Positions 8,333 through 16,070 of a stretch of 26,791 nt of DNA are shown here, one piece after another (position 1 is the first letter of the stretch; every line of letters starts with the position of its first letter). The stretch lies in NCBI GenBank assembly GCA_958349075.1, contig CATWBR010000004.1, positions 1 through 26,791 on the forward strand, written 5' to 3'. A program made the position numbers and the translations under genes. The notes under the pieces are model-generated. The model was not told the DNA's origin, did no database searches, and was given only the letters and a program-made list of their open reading frames with translations. This stretch comes from an uncultured Clostridium sp. GTDB taxonomy: Bacteria > Bacillota > Clostridia > Lachnospirales > Lachnospiraceae.

Positions 8333-9568
8333 TTATGTACGGTCGAAGAAGGCGAAAATATCGGGCAGCGCCTTAATCCAGGCGTCTGCGTGAATTCCCC
8401 CTCCAACCCCCAGGCCCTCCGCTTTAGCCCCTTTTTGCTTCAGGTAGTCCACTACGCGGTTCAGATTGGCGAAATCAATATTTTCCGTTCCGATTACCAG
8501 GAGGATTGGCATTTCACGGATACCGCCCGTATCAATTGCATCCAGATTCTCCGAAACCAGTGCGCCGCAGGGGGCGATGGCCCGAAACAGGCGGGGATAG
8601 GCATTGCCGAGATAGAAAGTCCCGCCGCCGCCCATGGAGTTTCCGAACAGGTATATGTGGTTTGTGTCGATGTTAAATTCCTTTTTCACTTCCTCCAGTG
8701 CGGCAAACGGTTCGGCTTCGCAGAGATCCAGATAACGCCGGATCTCCGGACCGCATTCCCTGCGGTTCAGCGTCGGTTTTGTTCCTCCGCCGTAAAAGCC
8801 CTCGGCATAGCCGTCCACAAAGAGCAGAATCATATGATATTTTTCTGCCATCTCCTCAAAACGCCCCTGGCCGGTGGGAAGCCATTTTAGGTCGGCCGCT
8901 CCCTGCATGGCGCCGTGCAGCACCATGGCCAGACGGCTGGGCCTGGATGAGTCGTACGACATGGGGACATACATGGAGTACGGGCAGACTTTTTCAGCCT
9001 TTTCAAAGAAGTAGGCTCTTTTGAGAACGCCCACCTTTTTATCGAGATGGATGATCATATCCTTCACCACGTTCATGTTCTCAAACAAATCGCTTTCCTG
9101 TTCGCCGATTCCGAGAAAGATCCTGGGGGCAAGATAGGTTCCCTCCCAGAGAGCCGCCATTCCAAACACCCGGCTCATCAAGCTTTCTACGGCAACATAG
9201 AGGGTTCCGCCCACATTCTGAACGGGGAGCTCCATGGGATAGGATTCCTGTCCGACACGAATGTTGGAATCTCCCGAATGCATTATCGCAGTTTTGCCCC
9301 GATAGATGACCTTTACCTGTTCACCGGCCTGCTCCACTTTCATCTGAGGGCTGTAAATCAGAGCCAGCGCAGGAAGGGCCGCCATCATGGTACCGTTTTT
9401 TTCAAAGGACGGATAACCGGTGTCGAATCTCATCCGATCCAGATATACATAAGAAGTCCCGTCGGAAAAATAGACGGATTTGGGTTGGAAATACGGAGTA
9501 AAAAGCACTTCCGGGTCGGTTGTTAACTGACGTGCTCCTCCGCTTCGCCGCATATTACTCTTACTCAA
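8333..9568 (-). CDS. Putative intracellular esterase (alpha/beta hydrolase) with CAO-like N-domain, paralogue 2
   Basis: Predicted ester hydrolase of 411 residues. Residues about 45-150 have the repeated strand pattern of copper amine oxidase N-like domains (…LPVQNVGGTLYVAVESL…). Then comes a hydrolase core with oxyanion HGAMQG, nucleophile Ser311 in GNSMGGGG, a GTENID acid region and His393 in GGIHADAW. There is no signal peptide, although this N-domain is usually found on secreted proteins. Start: TTG at 9568, nine bases after a perfect AGGAGG; the next ATG is 15 bases downstream and too far from that site. It is the first gene after the sigma-54 promoter and so heads the four-gene operon. 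It is paralogous to the last gene of the operon but clearly diverged, which suggests different ester substrates or steps. Confidence 0.83.
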   Translation of the reverse strand: MSKSNMRRSGGARQLTTDPEVLFTPYFQPKSVYFSDGTSYVYLDRMRFDTGYPSFEKNGTMMAALPALALIYSPQMKVEQAGEQVKVIYRGKTAIMHSGDSNIRVGQESYPMELPVQNVGGTLYVAVESLMSRVFGMAALWEGTYLAPRIFLGIGEQESDLFENMNVVKDMIIHLDKKVGVLKRAYFFEKAEKVCPYSMYVPMSYDSSRPSRLAMVLHGAMQGAADLKWLPTGQGRFEEMAEKYHMILLFVDGYAEGFYGGGTKPTLNRRECGPEIRRYLDLCEAEPFAALEEVKKEFNIDTNHIYLFGNSMGGGGTFYLGNAYPRLFRAIAPCGALVSENLDAIDTGGIREMPILLVIGTENIDFANLNRVVDYLKQKGAKAEGLGVGGGIHADAWIKALPDIFAFFDRT

Positions 9569-9638
9569 TGTTTGATTCCTCCTGTTTTATATGATTACAT
9601 TCCAGGCGCCATTGGAATGTGTCCTGCCTTAGATTAAA

Positions 9639-9653
9639 GCAAGTTTTGTGCCA
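9639..9653 (-). promoter_or_regulatory. Sigma-54 (-24/-12) promoter of the esterase-transporter operon
   Basis: Read on the minus strand: TGGCAC (9653-9648), five bases, TTGC (9642-9639). This is an exact match to the RpoN consensus TGGCAC-N5-TTGC, with the invariant GG and GC at the right spacing. Transcription should begin near 9627 and give a leader of about 60 nt to the TTG start at 9568. The adjacent activator gene supports it. Confidence 0.92.
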
Positions 9654-9759
9654 ACTGCATAGCTTTACCGGTTTGGAAAAGGAAACATTGAAAAATTACA
9701 GGATTTCCGCCCTTTTTGCCGGTGAAACAAAAAGCTTTGTGCATTTTTATCCTTAAATC

Positions 9760-9798
9760 AAAAAAAGAAATGCCCTTGAGACATTTCAGGGGCATTTC
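9760..9798 (-). terminator. Intrinsic terminator of the sigma-54 activator gene
   Basis: On the minus strand GAAATGCCC (9798-9790) pairs with GGGCATTTC (9775-9767), followed by seven T residues (9766-9760). It separates the activator transcript from the esterase operon downstream. Confidence 0.85.
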
Positions 9799-9833
9799 AA
9801 AAGTATTTCAACAAACATTTCAAAAACATCTCA
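9783..9833 (-). repeat. Five helically phased TGAAAT boxes, candidate activator-binding site
   Basis: On the plus strand ATTTCA occurs at 9783, 9794, 9805 and 9817, and the one-mismatch form ATCTCA at 9828. The steps are 11, 11, 12 and 11 bp, close to one helical turn, so all boxes face the same side of the DNA. They lie about 130-180 bp upstream of the -24/-12 element, where enhancer sites for sigma-54 activators usually sit. The first two overlap the terminator stem and the last overlaps the activator stop codon. Confidence 0.6.
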
Positions 9834-11798
9834 TTCTGTTTTATCCATTGCACGGAGCCTGCGCCATAAAGTTGTGGTGCTGATCCCAAGTTCACCTGCC
9901 GTTTTCTTCCTGTTTCCATGATTGCGTTCCAGAGTAAGCCGGATTTTTGCATCCGGGATATAGGCTCTGTCTGAAACGGCGGGTTCTGATGCGGCCGGTA
10001 CTGAAAATGTCATGACGATACTCCCAAGCTCTATTTCCAGTGCCTCGCGGACGGTTTTCCGATCAATACGGCTGCCGTCTGAAAGCAGGGACAGGCGTTC
10101 CACAAAGTTTCGAATCTCCCTTACGTTGCCGGGCCATGAATAGGATTCGCATTCCTTCATGGCGTCCGGTTCCAGTATCTTTCCGCCTTCTCCTGCCTGC
10201 CGGAGAAAAAAGTTCAGAAGTGCGGGGAGGTCCTCCCTTCTTTCCCGGACAGGGGGAATCCGGAGAGTGAGCACGTTTAACCGGTAATATAAATCTTCGC
10301 GGAAATTTCCTTCCAGGACCTGGGTGTACAGATTGCGGTTTGTGGCCGCAATAATCCGCACATCCACAGAAGTGACCCGGTCGTCTCCAATGCGCACGAT
10401 TTCTTTTTCCTGAAGTACGCGCAGAAGGCGGACCTGCATCTGAAGCGGCAGTTCTCCGATCTCATCCAAAAACAGGGTTCCTCTGTGGGCCAGCTCAAAG
10501 ATACCGGCTTTTCCCTCGGCCTTTGCGCCCGTGAAAGCTCCCTTTACATAGCCGAATAGCTCGCTTTCCAGAAGATTTTCCGGCAGGGCGCCGCAGTTGA
10601 TGGCCACAAACGGGTAATTCCTGCGGGGGCTCTCATTGTGGATGCTTTGGGCAAACAGTTCTTTGCCTGTTCCGGATTCTCCGTAAAGAATCACCGTGCT
10701 TTCCACGGCTGCGTACCGGGCCGCCTTTTTCTTTAAATCATCCATGCAGGCGCCGGAGGACTGAATATCGTGAAAGGTGTTTTTAGCGACATATCCCTTT
10801 TTCCTGATATCAAGCTGGATTTCCCGTTCCATGGCCCTCACCACGGCGGAGGGATAAAAGATAAAATTATAGCGTGACTGGCGGCCGGTATGGGAGATAT
10901 GCAGATTCAGCATCAGCGTCTTTTTTTCTATCGTACAGACAAGACGCGAGAGCTCACGGTTCTGAACCATAGCCTCGGAGACGGCCTCCAAAGGAAAAAG
11001 CTCCTTAATATTTCTCTTATCAACATGCGGGATTCCCTTGAAAATCTGCCTGGCCGCATCGTTAATCTCGTAGATTTCCCCCTTGTCGTTTGTGACGATG
11101 ATACCCTCGTCCAACTCGCGGAAGATGTTGCGCAGGCTCTTTAAGTTTTCCTGATCCTGTTCAAACATCTTTGCGTGATGCAGGACTTCGTGAACGGACT
11201 GGAGCAGGTTTGCCTTGCTGAAGCTGATAAATTCCGCCTCTAGTCCCTCGTCCAGTGTAATATCATATACCATGCCGACGCCTACAATCCGTTCATAACC
11301 CTCGGATTTTAGCTGCCGGATGGCCTGACGTGTCCTCAGCTCCCTGTCACGCGTTCCCTCACCCGGTTCAGGCTCTATCAGGCAGAGCCTGACATAGTCC
11401 TTAAGTTCTTTCCAGTATTCCAGCTCCAGGGGTTTTAGCGGCCCCCAGTAAACCATAGCCGTCATCCTGTTGAGCCGCGTGGATTTTTTTATGGAGACAT
11501 AGAAATCATAGAAGCTCCGCCTGATCTCCACGAGCGGAATCTGAAGCCGCCCGTTGATCAGTTGAAACAGGCGGCTGCCCAGGAGCACCAGTGAGACATC
11601 GTGCTCCCGGATATAACTGCTGATATGCTCCACCAGACTTTCCTCGGAACCGACGCTGCAGGAGCACAGCTCACATTTGATTCCATATTTGTTAAAATAG
11701 TCTGCCAATTCACGGTAAACACTGTCCACCAGGTGGTTGCCGATATAGACAATCAGGATTTTTTTCATAACGCCGTTCGTTTCGGTCTGATTTAACAT
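9831..11798 (-). CDS. Sigma-54-dependent activator, PrpR_N-PAS-AAA+-Fis HTH
   Basis: Enhancer-binding protein that opens RpoN promoters by ATP hydrolysis. Seen in 655 residues: an N-terminal region of about 200 residues resembling the PrpR ligand-sensing domain (ILIVYIG start, later Rossmann-like GVGMVYDITLDEG); a PAS-like segment near 225-330 (LDEGIIVTNDKGEIYEIN); an AAA+ core with Walker A GESGTGKE at 373-380, sigma-54 contact loop GAFTGA at 420-425, Walker B LFLDEIGE and sensor AATNRN; and a Fis-type HTH at about 615-652 (KKTAGELGISTTTLWRRLR). No receiver or PTS domain is present, so it should respond to a small ligand. It lies immediately upstream of, and in line with, the sigma-54 promoter, so it is very likely the local activator. 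PrpR controls propionate catabolism in proteobacteria; no such genes are present here. Confidence 0.92.
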   Translation of the reverse strand: MLNQTETNGVMKKILIVYIGNHLVDSVYRELADYFNKYGIKCELCSCSVGSEESLVEHISSYIREHDVSLVLLGSRLFQLINGRLQIPLVEIRRSFYDFYVSIKKSTRLNRMTAMVYWGPLKPLELEYWKELKDYVRLCLIEPEPGEGTRDRELRTRQAIRQLKSEGYERIVGVGMVYDITLDEGLEAEFISFSKANLLQSVHEVLHHAKMFEQDQENLKSLRNIFRELDEGIIVTNDKGEIYEINDAARQIFKGIPHVDKRNIKELFPLEAVSEAMVQNRELSRLVCTIEKKTLMLNLHISHTGRQSRYNFIFYPSAVVRAMEREIQLDIRKKGYVAKNTFHDIQSSGACMDDLKKKAARYAAVESTVILYGESGTGKELFAQSIHNESPRRNYPFVAINCGALPENLLESELFGYVKGAFTGAKAEGKAGIFELAHRGTLFLDEIGELPLQMQVRLLRVLQEKEIVRIGDDRVTSVDVRIIAATNRNLYTQVLEGNFREDLYYRLNVLTLRIPPVRERREDLPALLNFFLRQAGEGGKILEPDAMKECESYSWPGNVREIRNFVERLSLLSDGSRIDRKTVREALEIELGSIVMTFSVPAASEPAVSDRAYIPDAKIRLTLERNHGNRKKTAGELGISTTTLWRRLRAMDKTE

Positions 11799-11864
11799 GG
11801 TATTTCATTTTCCTTTCACTGATGCTGCCGTCCGGATGCTATTCTTCAAATCTTGTATGGAGTC

Positions 11865-11893
11865 ATTATAGCAAAAACGGGCGGCAGTGTCAT
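11865..11893 (-). promoter_or_regulatory. Sigma-A promoter of the sigma-54 activator gene
   Basis: On the minus strand ATGACA (11893-11888), a 17-base spacer, and TATAAT (11870-11865) preceded by TGC, an extended -10. It lies about 65 bases upstream of the activator start and gives it a transcript separate from the GPH symporter gene. Confidence 0.8.
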
Positions 11894-11932
11894 GTGATAA
11901 GTTCCGGCAGACAGACCCAATGAGAGGGGATT

Positions 11933-13330
11933 TTAAATACCTTCCTGTTTTCCGCGGATTTCCTTCAGTTTTGCCCTCATCTCACGTCCATACGCGGGAG
12001 TGATTGGATAGAGCTTCAGGATGACAAGCGCTGCGGCGAGAAGGGCAAAGGGCGTTATGATTTTGATATTGACAATCGTGTTTATAATATGCGCAGTGAT
12101 CTCCTTATCAGCGGCGTACCCGGCCAGTCCCATCAGTCCTCCTACGATCAGGGTGGAGAAGGAGGAGAAAAACTTCTTCATAAAAGTGATGATGGCATTG
12201 ATGAATCCGGCCTGGCAGGAGCCGAATTTTAATTCCGTGTAGTCCGTGCAGTCGGGAATCATGGACAGACAGGCAACATTAGCAATGGTAAAACCGGCGC
12301 CGGAGATAAAGGTCATGAGGATTACCTCCAGTGCGGATGCATGTTCACGGAGAAAGAACAGGCAGAGGCCCGTAAAAACATTCAGCAGCATCCCAAACTT
12401 CAGGGTTTTAATTTTGCCCAGCTTTTTCAGTATCATGGGCATCATGGGAATAAAGATGATACTTCTCGCCATGGCCAGAACGGATTGTATGGAGAGAACG
12501 CCGATATTCTTAACGACATATTTTAAGTAATACAGAGAGATTGCTGAGTTTACCGCGTTGGAAAGCGTAACGAGTCCCAACAGGAGAGCGCAGCAGATAA
12601 CGGCCCTGTTTTTCAGCACAACATTGAGCTGGCTCTTAAAATGAATTTTTTCCGGAGTTTTGATCGAATTATAGTAGTCCTTCTTTTTAGCTCCGCTTGC
12701 GGAAATCAGTCCGGTGATGATGCAGACTGCCGAAATCACAAAGGTAGAAACCAGAAATCCCGTTTTTTCATCCGAGAAGCGGCTTACAATCGGCATGGTG
12801 CAGGCTCCGACCAGGGCGCCGGAGATGAACCCGGCCAACTGGCGGGCAGTCAGAAGGATATTCCGTTGGTTTACATCGGTGCTCATGACACTGTTGAGAG
12901 CTTGCCACGATACGGTAAACTGAGTATAAAAAACACTGTAGAATATCAGGGCGATTGTGTAGTAAACCAGTTTTCCCGTGGTGGAGAAGTCAGGCACAAA
13001 GAACAGTACCATCATAATGAATGCCCACATAATACAGCCCATAATCATATGAGGGCGGTATTTTCCCCAGCGTTTTGTGTTCGTGCGGTCGGCAATCCCT
13101 CCGATGACCGGGTCGTTGACGGCATCCCAGATGGTCAGCAGCATGGTCAGCGTTCCGACTACACTGATATTTAAACCGGCCACGTCGGTCAGAAAGTTCA
13201 TTGTAAACGTGTTTTTATATTGGCTCGGCATGGTTGCGGCAGCTCCGCCGAGTCCGTAGGAAACGATATCGCCTGCGGATAATTCCTCAGCGCCTGTCTC
13301 CGGCACCGCATTTTTCTTCTTGTTTTCCAT
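11933..13330 (-). CDS. GPH-family (glycoside-pentoside-hexuronide) cation symporter
   Basis: Inner-membrane symporter of 465 residues with about twelve hydrophobic helices. The signature loop of the family is intact: DAVNDPVIGGIADRT followed by KRWGKYRPHM in the first third. Members couple Na+ or H+ to uptake of glycosides, pentosides or hexuronides. AGAGAGGG lies seven bases before the ATG. It follows the M20 amidohydrolase gene by about 100 bases, a gap that contains an 8-bp hairpin (13385-13392 with 13401-13408), so the two genes are probably one operon with reduced or processed expression of the second. The pairing with an amidohydrolase suggests a glycosylated or N-acylated substrate; that is inference. 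Confidence 0.9.
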   Translation of the reverse strand: MENKKKNAVPETGAEELSAGDIVSYGLGGAAATMPSQYKNTFTMNFLTDVAGLNISVVGTLTMLLTIWDAVNDPVIGGIADRTNTKRWGKYRPHMIMGCIMWAFIMMVLFFVPDFSTTGKLVYYTIALIFYSVFYTQFTVSWQALNSVMSTDVNQRNILLTARQLAGFISGALVGACTMPIVSRFSDEKTGFLVSTFVISAVCIITGLISASGAKKKDYYNSIKTPEKIHFKSQLNVVLKNRAVICCALLLGLVTLSNAVNSAISLYYLKYVVKNIGVLSIQSVLAMARSIIFIPMMPMILKKLGKIKTLKFGMLLNVFTGLCLFFLREHASALEVILMTFISGAGFTIANVACLSMIPDCTDYTELKFGSCQAGFINAIITFMKKFFSSFSTLIVGGLMGLAGYAADKEITAHIINTIVNIKIITPFALLAAALVILKLYPITPAYGREMRAKLKEIRGKQEGI

Positions 13331-13384
13331 AAGTAATCCCTCTCTTTATTATTTATGTGTTTAACGGTTTTTCTTTAAAGTTCA

Positions 13385-13408
13385 CCGTCTGTTTGGTTTG
13401 ACAGACGG
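13385..13408 (-). other. Intercistronic hairpin between M20 and GPH genes
   Basis: Perfect 8-bp inverted repeat CCGTCTGT/ACAGACGG with an 8-base loop, in the gap between the two minus-strand genes. There is no T-run directly after it on either strand, so it looks more like an mRNA-processing or stability element or attenuator than a full terminator. Confidence 0.5.
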
Positions 13409-13432
13409 CTTAACCAAATGTCCGGGCTTATG

Positions 13433-14869
13433 TTAATCTCTAAGGATACGCGGTTTCACATCCGGGGTGAGGAGAGGGCGGTAACCTTCTTCTCCGATCT
13501 GGGCAAGATGTTCCTCCTTTGCCTTCACGATCAGTTCCGGATTCTCGAACAGGTCGATGGCGGCTCCGGCCAATACCTTACCCGCATAGAGCATCCCCTT
13601 GTGGGCGCTGCCCGATTTGCCCTGTGCCACCATCTGCCAGGAATGTTCCACTGTTCCTCCCGCGCCGGTGGATGCGAGTATCTGGGAGGTAGGGCAGATC
13701 CAGCTCACGTCTCCTACATCGGAGGAGCCGGAGAGCGGTTTGCTGCCTGGGGCGTATGGCATGATAAAGCGGTAGAGGCTCTGTTTGTCATATTCGGCTC
13801 CCAGCATACGGCCCTTCGGTCCCATGGTCTTTTCAAGCCGGTCCGCCATCGTGGTGCGTCCTTCGATCGTCTCCTGGATAGCTTTTGCGAATGTTTCCTC
13901 CTCCTCGGTATATTCCGGCAGGGCAATCTCCGTCATATTCCGATACAGGATTTCTTCCAGCGTTCTGTTTACCACGATATTGGAGCAGCTCTTATCCATC
14001 CGGATCTCCACACCCACCCCGCTCATCAGGGCGGCTCCCCTTGCAATGTTGTTTACCCGTTCATAGATTTCCTGCACCTGGGAATTTTTCGGGGCGCGGA
14101 TGAGATAGAGCGCTTCCGCCTCTGCCTGCACCACATTCGGGGCAGTTCCGCCCGTGTCTGTGATGGCGTAGTGGACTCTGGCTTCCGGGATGATATGCTC
14201 CCGCAGAAACTGCACGCCGATGTTCATCAGCTCCAGGGCGTCCAGGGCGCTCCGCCCGAGATGGGGGCTGGCGGCGGCATGTGCGCTTTTTCCGGTAAAA
14301 TGATACCTCACCTGGATGTTGGCCAGTGTGCTGAAGGACCAGACTGTGTTCAGCGAGCCAGGATGCCAGGAGAGGGCTGCGTCCAGTTCATCAAATACTC
14401 CGTCGCGGGCCATAAAGGCCTTGCCGGAACCGCCCTCCTCCCCGGGACAGCCGAAGTAAATGACGGTTCCCGTCCTTCCCGTCTGTTCCAGATAGGCCTT
14501 TACCGCAACTGCGGCGGCGAGACTCCCTGCCCCCAGCAGATTGTGCCCGCAGCCGTGTCCGCAGCCGTCTCCGGGCAGCGGTTCTTTCACCGCAACTCCG
14601 GCTTTTTGGCTGAGTCCCGGGAGCGCATCGAATTCTCCGAGAATCCCGATGACCGGATGGCCTTTGCCAAAACGGCCCGAGAAGGCGGTTGGAATGCCTG
14701 CCAATTCTTTTTCTACCGTGAAGCCGTTATCCGCCAGTGCTCTGCAAAGCGCTGCCGCCGATTTAAATTCCCGGAAGTTAAGCTCCGGGTGTTCGAAGAT
14801 TTCATCGCTCAGGGCGGTAAACTGATGTTGCTTTTCGTCAATGACGGACAGATATTTTTGTTTTTCCAT
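13433..14869 (-). CDS. M20-family amidohydrolase (AbgB-like)
   Basis: Metal-dependent cytoplasmic amidase/aminoacylase of 478 residues, closest by eye to the B subunit of p-aminobenzoyl-glutamate hydrolase. Seen: GEFDALPG at 78-85, CGHGCGHN at 103-110 (metal-binding His), PGEEGGSGK (catalytic Glu and metal Glu), and an inserted dimerisation domain with the typical GKSAHAAASPHLGRSALDALELMNIG. The frame stays open upstream to 14947, but ATG at 14869 has GGGAGGG eight bases upstream and is the better start. It is divergent from a LysR regulator and followed by a GPH symporter. AbgB normally works with AbgA and the AbgT carrier, neither of which is here, so the substrate is probably another N-acyl amino acid or peptide-like amide. 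Confidence 0.9.
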   Translation of the reverse strand: MEKQKYLSVIDEKQHQFTALSDEIFEHPELNFREFKSAAALCRALADNGFTVEKELAGIPTAFSGRFGKGHPVIGILGEFDALPGLSQKAGVAVKEPLPGDGCGHGCGHNLLGAGSLAAAVAVKAYLEQTGRTGTVIYFGCPGEEGGSGKAFMARDGVFDELDAALSWHPGSLNTVWSFSTLANIQVRYHFTGKSAHAAASPHLGRSALDALELMNIGVQFLREHIIPEARVHYAITDTGGTAPNVVQAEAEALYLIRAPKNSQVQEIYERVNNIARGAALMSGVGVEIRMDKSCSNIVVNRTLEEILYRNMTEIALPEYTEEEETFAKAIQETIEGRTTMADRLEKTMGPKGRMLGAEYDKQSLYRFIMPYAPGSKPLSGSSDVGDVSWICPTSQILASTGAGGTVEHSWQMVAQGKSGSAHKGMLYAGKVLAGAAIDLFENPELIVKAKEEHLAQIGEEGYRPLLTPDVKPRILRD

Positions 14870-14890
14870 GAATAAATCCCTCCCGTTTTT

Positions 14891-14916
14891 GTTACTGTTC
14901 ACTTCATGCCAGTAAC
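14891..14916. promoter_or_regulatory. Interrupted palindrome GTTACTG-N12-CAGTAAC, candidate LysR operator
   Basis: Perfect 7-bp inverted repeat in the M20 leader, within the gap shared with the divergent LysR gene. A further CAGTAA occurs near 14963. LysR regulators usually bind interrupted dyads between divergent genes, so this is a candidate operator; it could instead be a leader hairpin of the M20 mRNA. Confidence 0.4.
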
Positions 14917-14950
14917 ATGTTTTATCTTTATGAATAAACTTTACCATTAT

Positions 14951-14979
14951 TTGACTTTCACCAGTAAATATGGAATACT
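14951..14979 (+). promoter_or_regulatory. Possible promoter of the LysR gene
   Basis: TTGACT (14951-14956), 17 bases, AATACT (14974-14979). The -35 matches 5 of 6 and the -10 only 4 of 6. It lies about 60 bases upstream of the LysR start. Confidence 0.4.
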
Positions 14980-15041
14980 TATAGGGGTATATAAAAAATT
15001 GCAGACAAATTACCGACTATTATGTTCTATGGGGGAAAAGA

Positions 15042-15962
15042 ATGAAATTTGAACAGCTAAGATATGTGGCTGCCATCTACCGGACGGGATCGATTTCCAA
15101 GGCGGCTAAAGAGCTTTTTCTGTCACAGCCGAATATCAGCAATTCGGTGAAGAACCTGGAGACGGAACTGGGATTTGAGATTCTGGAACGGACTGCGAAC
15201 GGGATTGTATTTACTGAGAAGGGGTTGGATCTGGTCTATCACGCCCAGTCGATCCTGAGGGAAGCGGATCAGGTTATGGGTCTTTCAGAAAGAAAAGAAG
15301 GGCTGACCTTCCGGATTTTGAGTCCGAGGTACACGCCGGTGGAGGATGCTTTTTTAAAGCTATATAAAGAGAATGAAACGCAGCCGATGCTCCAGATGGC
15401 GATCCAGGACAGTAATCAGTATGAATCCATTGAGCTGCTGAGCAAAAAGCAGATGGATGTGGCATTCCTGATAAGCTCCGATATCCAGGCGCCGATTATG
15501 AAGGCCGAGTTAAGGCGGAAGCGGATACAGTATAATCACCTCTGTGCGCTTCAGTGCAATATCAATCTTTCAAAAGAGCATCCGCTGGCGAAGCGGGAAG
15601 ATCTGCGCCTGGCCGATTTTAAAAATTATCCTTTTATCACATACAGTGAGAGAAATACAAGCCATTCCCCCTACAGCGTCGTCACACAGTTTAACTTTGT
15701 AGATTCATCCAAGCTTATCAAGTGTGACAGCCGGGTACTGAGGAGCCGTTTTGTCACCGAATCCGCCGCCTACAGTATCGGGGTGGAGCTGCCTCCCAAG
15801 CGTTTGAATGAACTGGGGTGGAAATGCATTCCCATTGAGGGCTGTACCCTGGATTTCGGCTATCTGGTGCACCAGGATTTTAAAGGAACGGCGGTGCTGG
15901 ACAGGTATCTTAAGCTGCTGCGGGATGAGATGGACTTTGCAGGGGATTTCCATATAAAATGA
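15042..15962 (+). CDS. LysR-family transcriptional regulator
   Basis: DNA-binding regulator of 306 residues. The N-terminal winged HTH is typical (MKFEQLRYVAAIYRTGSISKAAKELFLSQPNISNSVKNLE…, residues 1-60). It is followed by a linker helix and a periplasmic-binding-protein-like effector domain from about 90 to 295. ATG at 15042 follows GGGGGAAA. It is divergent from the M20-GPH pair with about 170 bases between the starts, the classic LysR arrangement, so it probably controls that pair. The effector is unknown. Confidence 0.93.
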   Translation: MKFEQLRYVAAIYRTGSISKAAKELFLSQPNISNSVKNLETELGFEILERTANGIVFTEKGLDLVYHAQSILREADQVMGLSERKEGLTFRILSPRYTPVEDAFLKLYKENETQPMLQMAIQDSNQYESIELLSKKQMDVAFLISSDIQAPIMKAELRRKRIQYNHLCALQCNINLSKEHPLAKREDLRLADFKNYPFITYSERNTSHSPYSVVTQFNFVDSSKLIKCDSRVLRSRFVTESAAYSIGVELPPKRLNELGWKCIPIEGCTLDFGYLVHQDFKGTAVLDRYLKLLRDEMDFAGDFHIK

Positions 15963-15988
15963 CGGCCCTGATTATGCGGGGCCGCCGT
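15963..15988 (+). terminator. Weak terminator-like hairpin after LysR
   Basis: CGGCCC (15963-15968) can pair with GGGCCG (15979-15984), followed by CCGTTTAG. The T-run is short, so the call is weak. No other gene was seen between here and 16071. Confidence 0.35.
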
Positions 15989-16070
15989 TTAGTGAAATTA
16001 ATACCGCGCTTTGTTCCATTCTGTAATACAAAAATCGTTTTCAGGTAGTTTCCTGCCGATTCCCGAATCT

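Noticed and set aside
13418..14875. 485-residue plus-strand open frame opposite the M20 gene
   Set aside because: Composition is that of an antisense shadow (many His, Arg, Gly, Cys) and the minus strand encodes an intact M20 enzyme.
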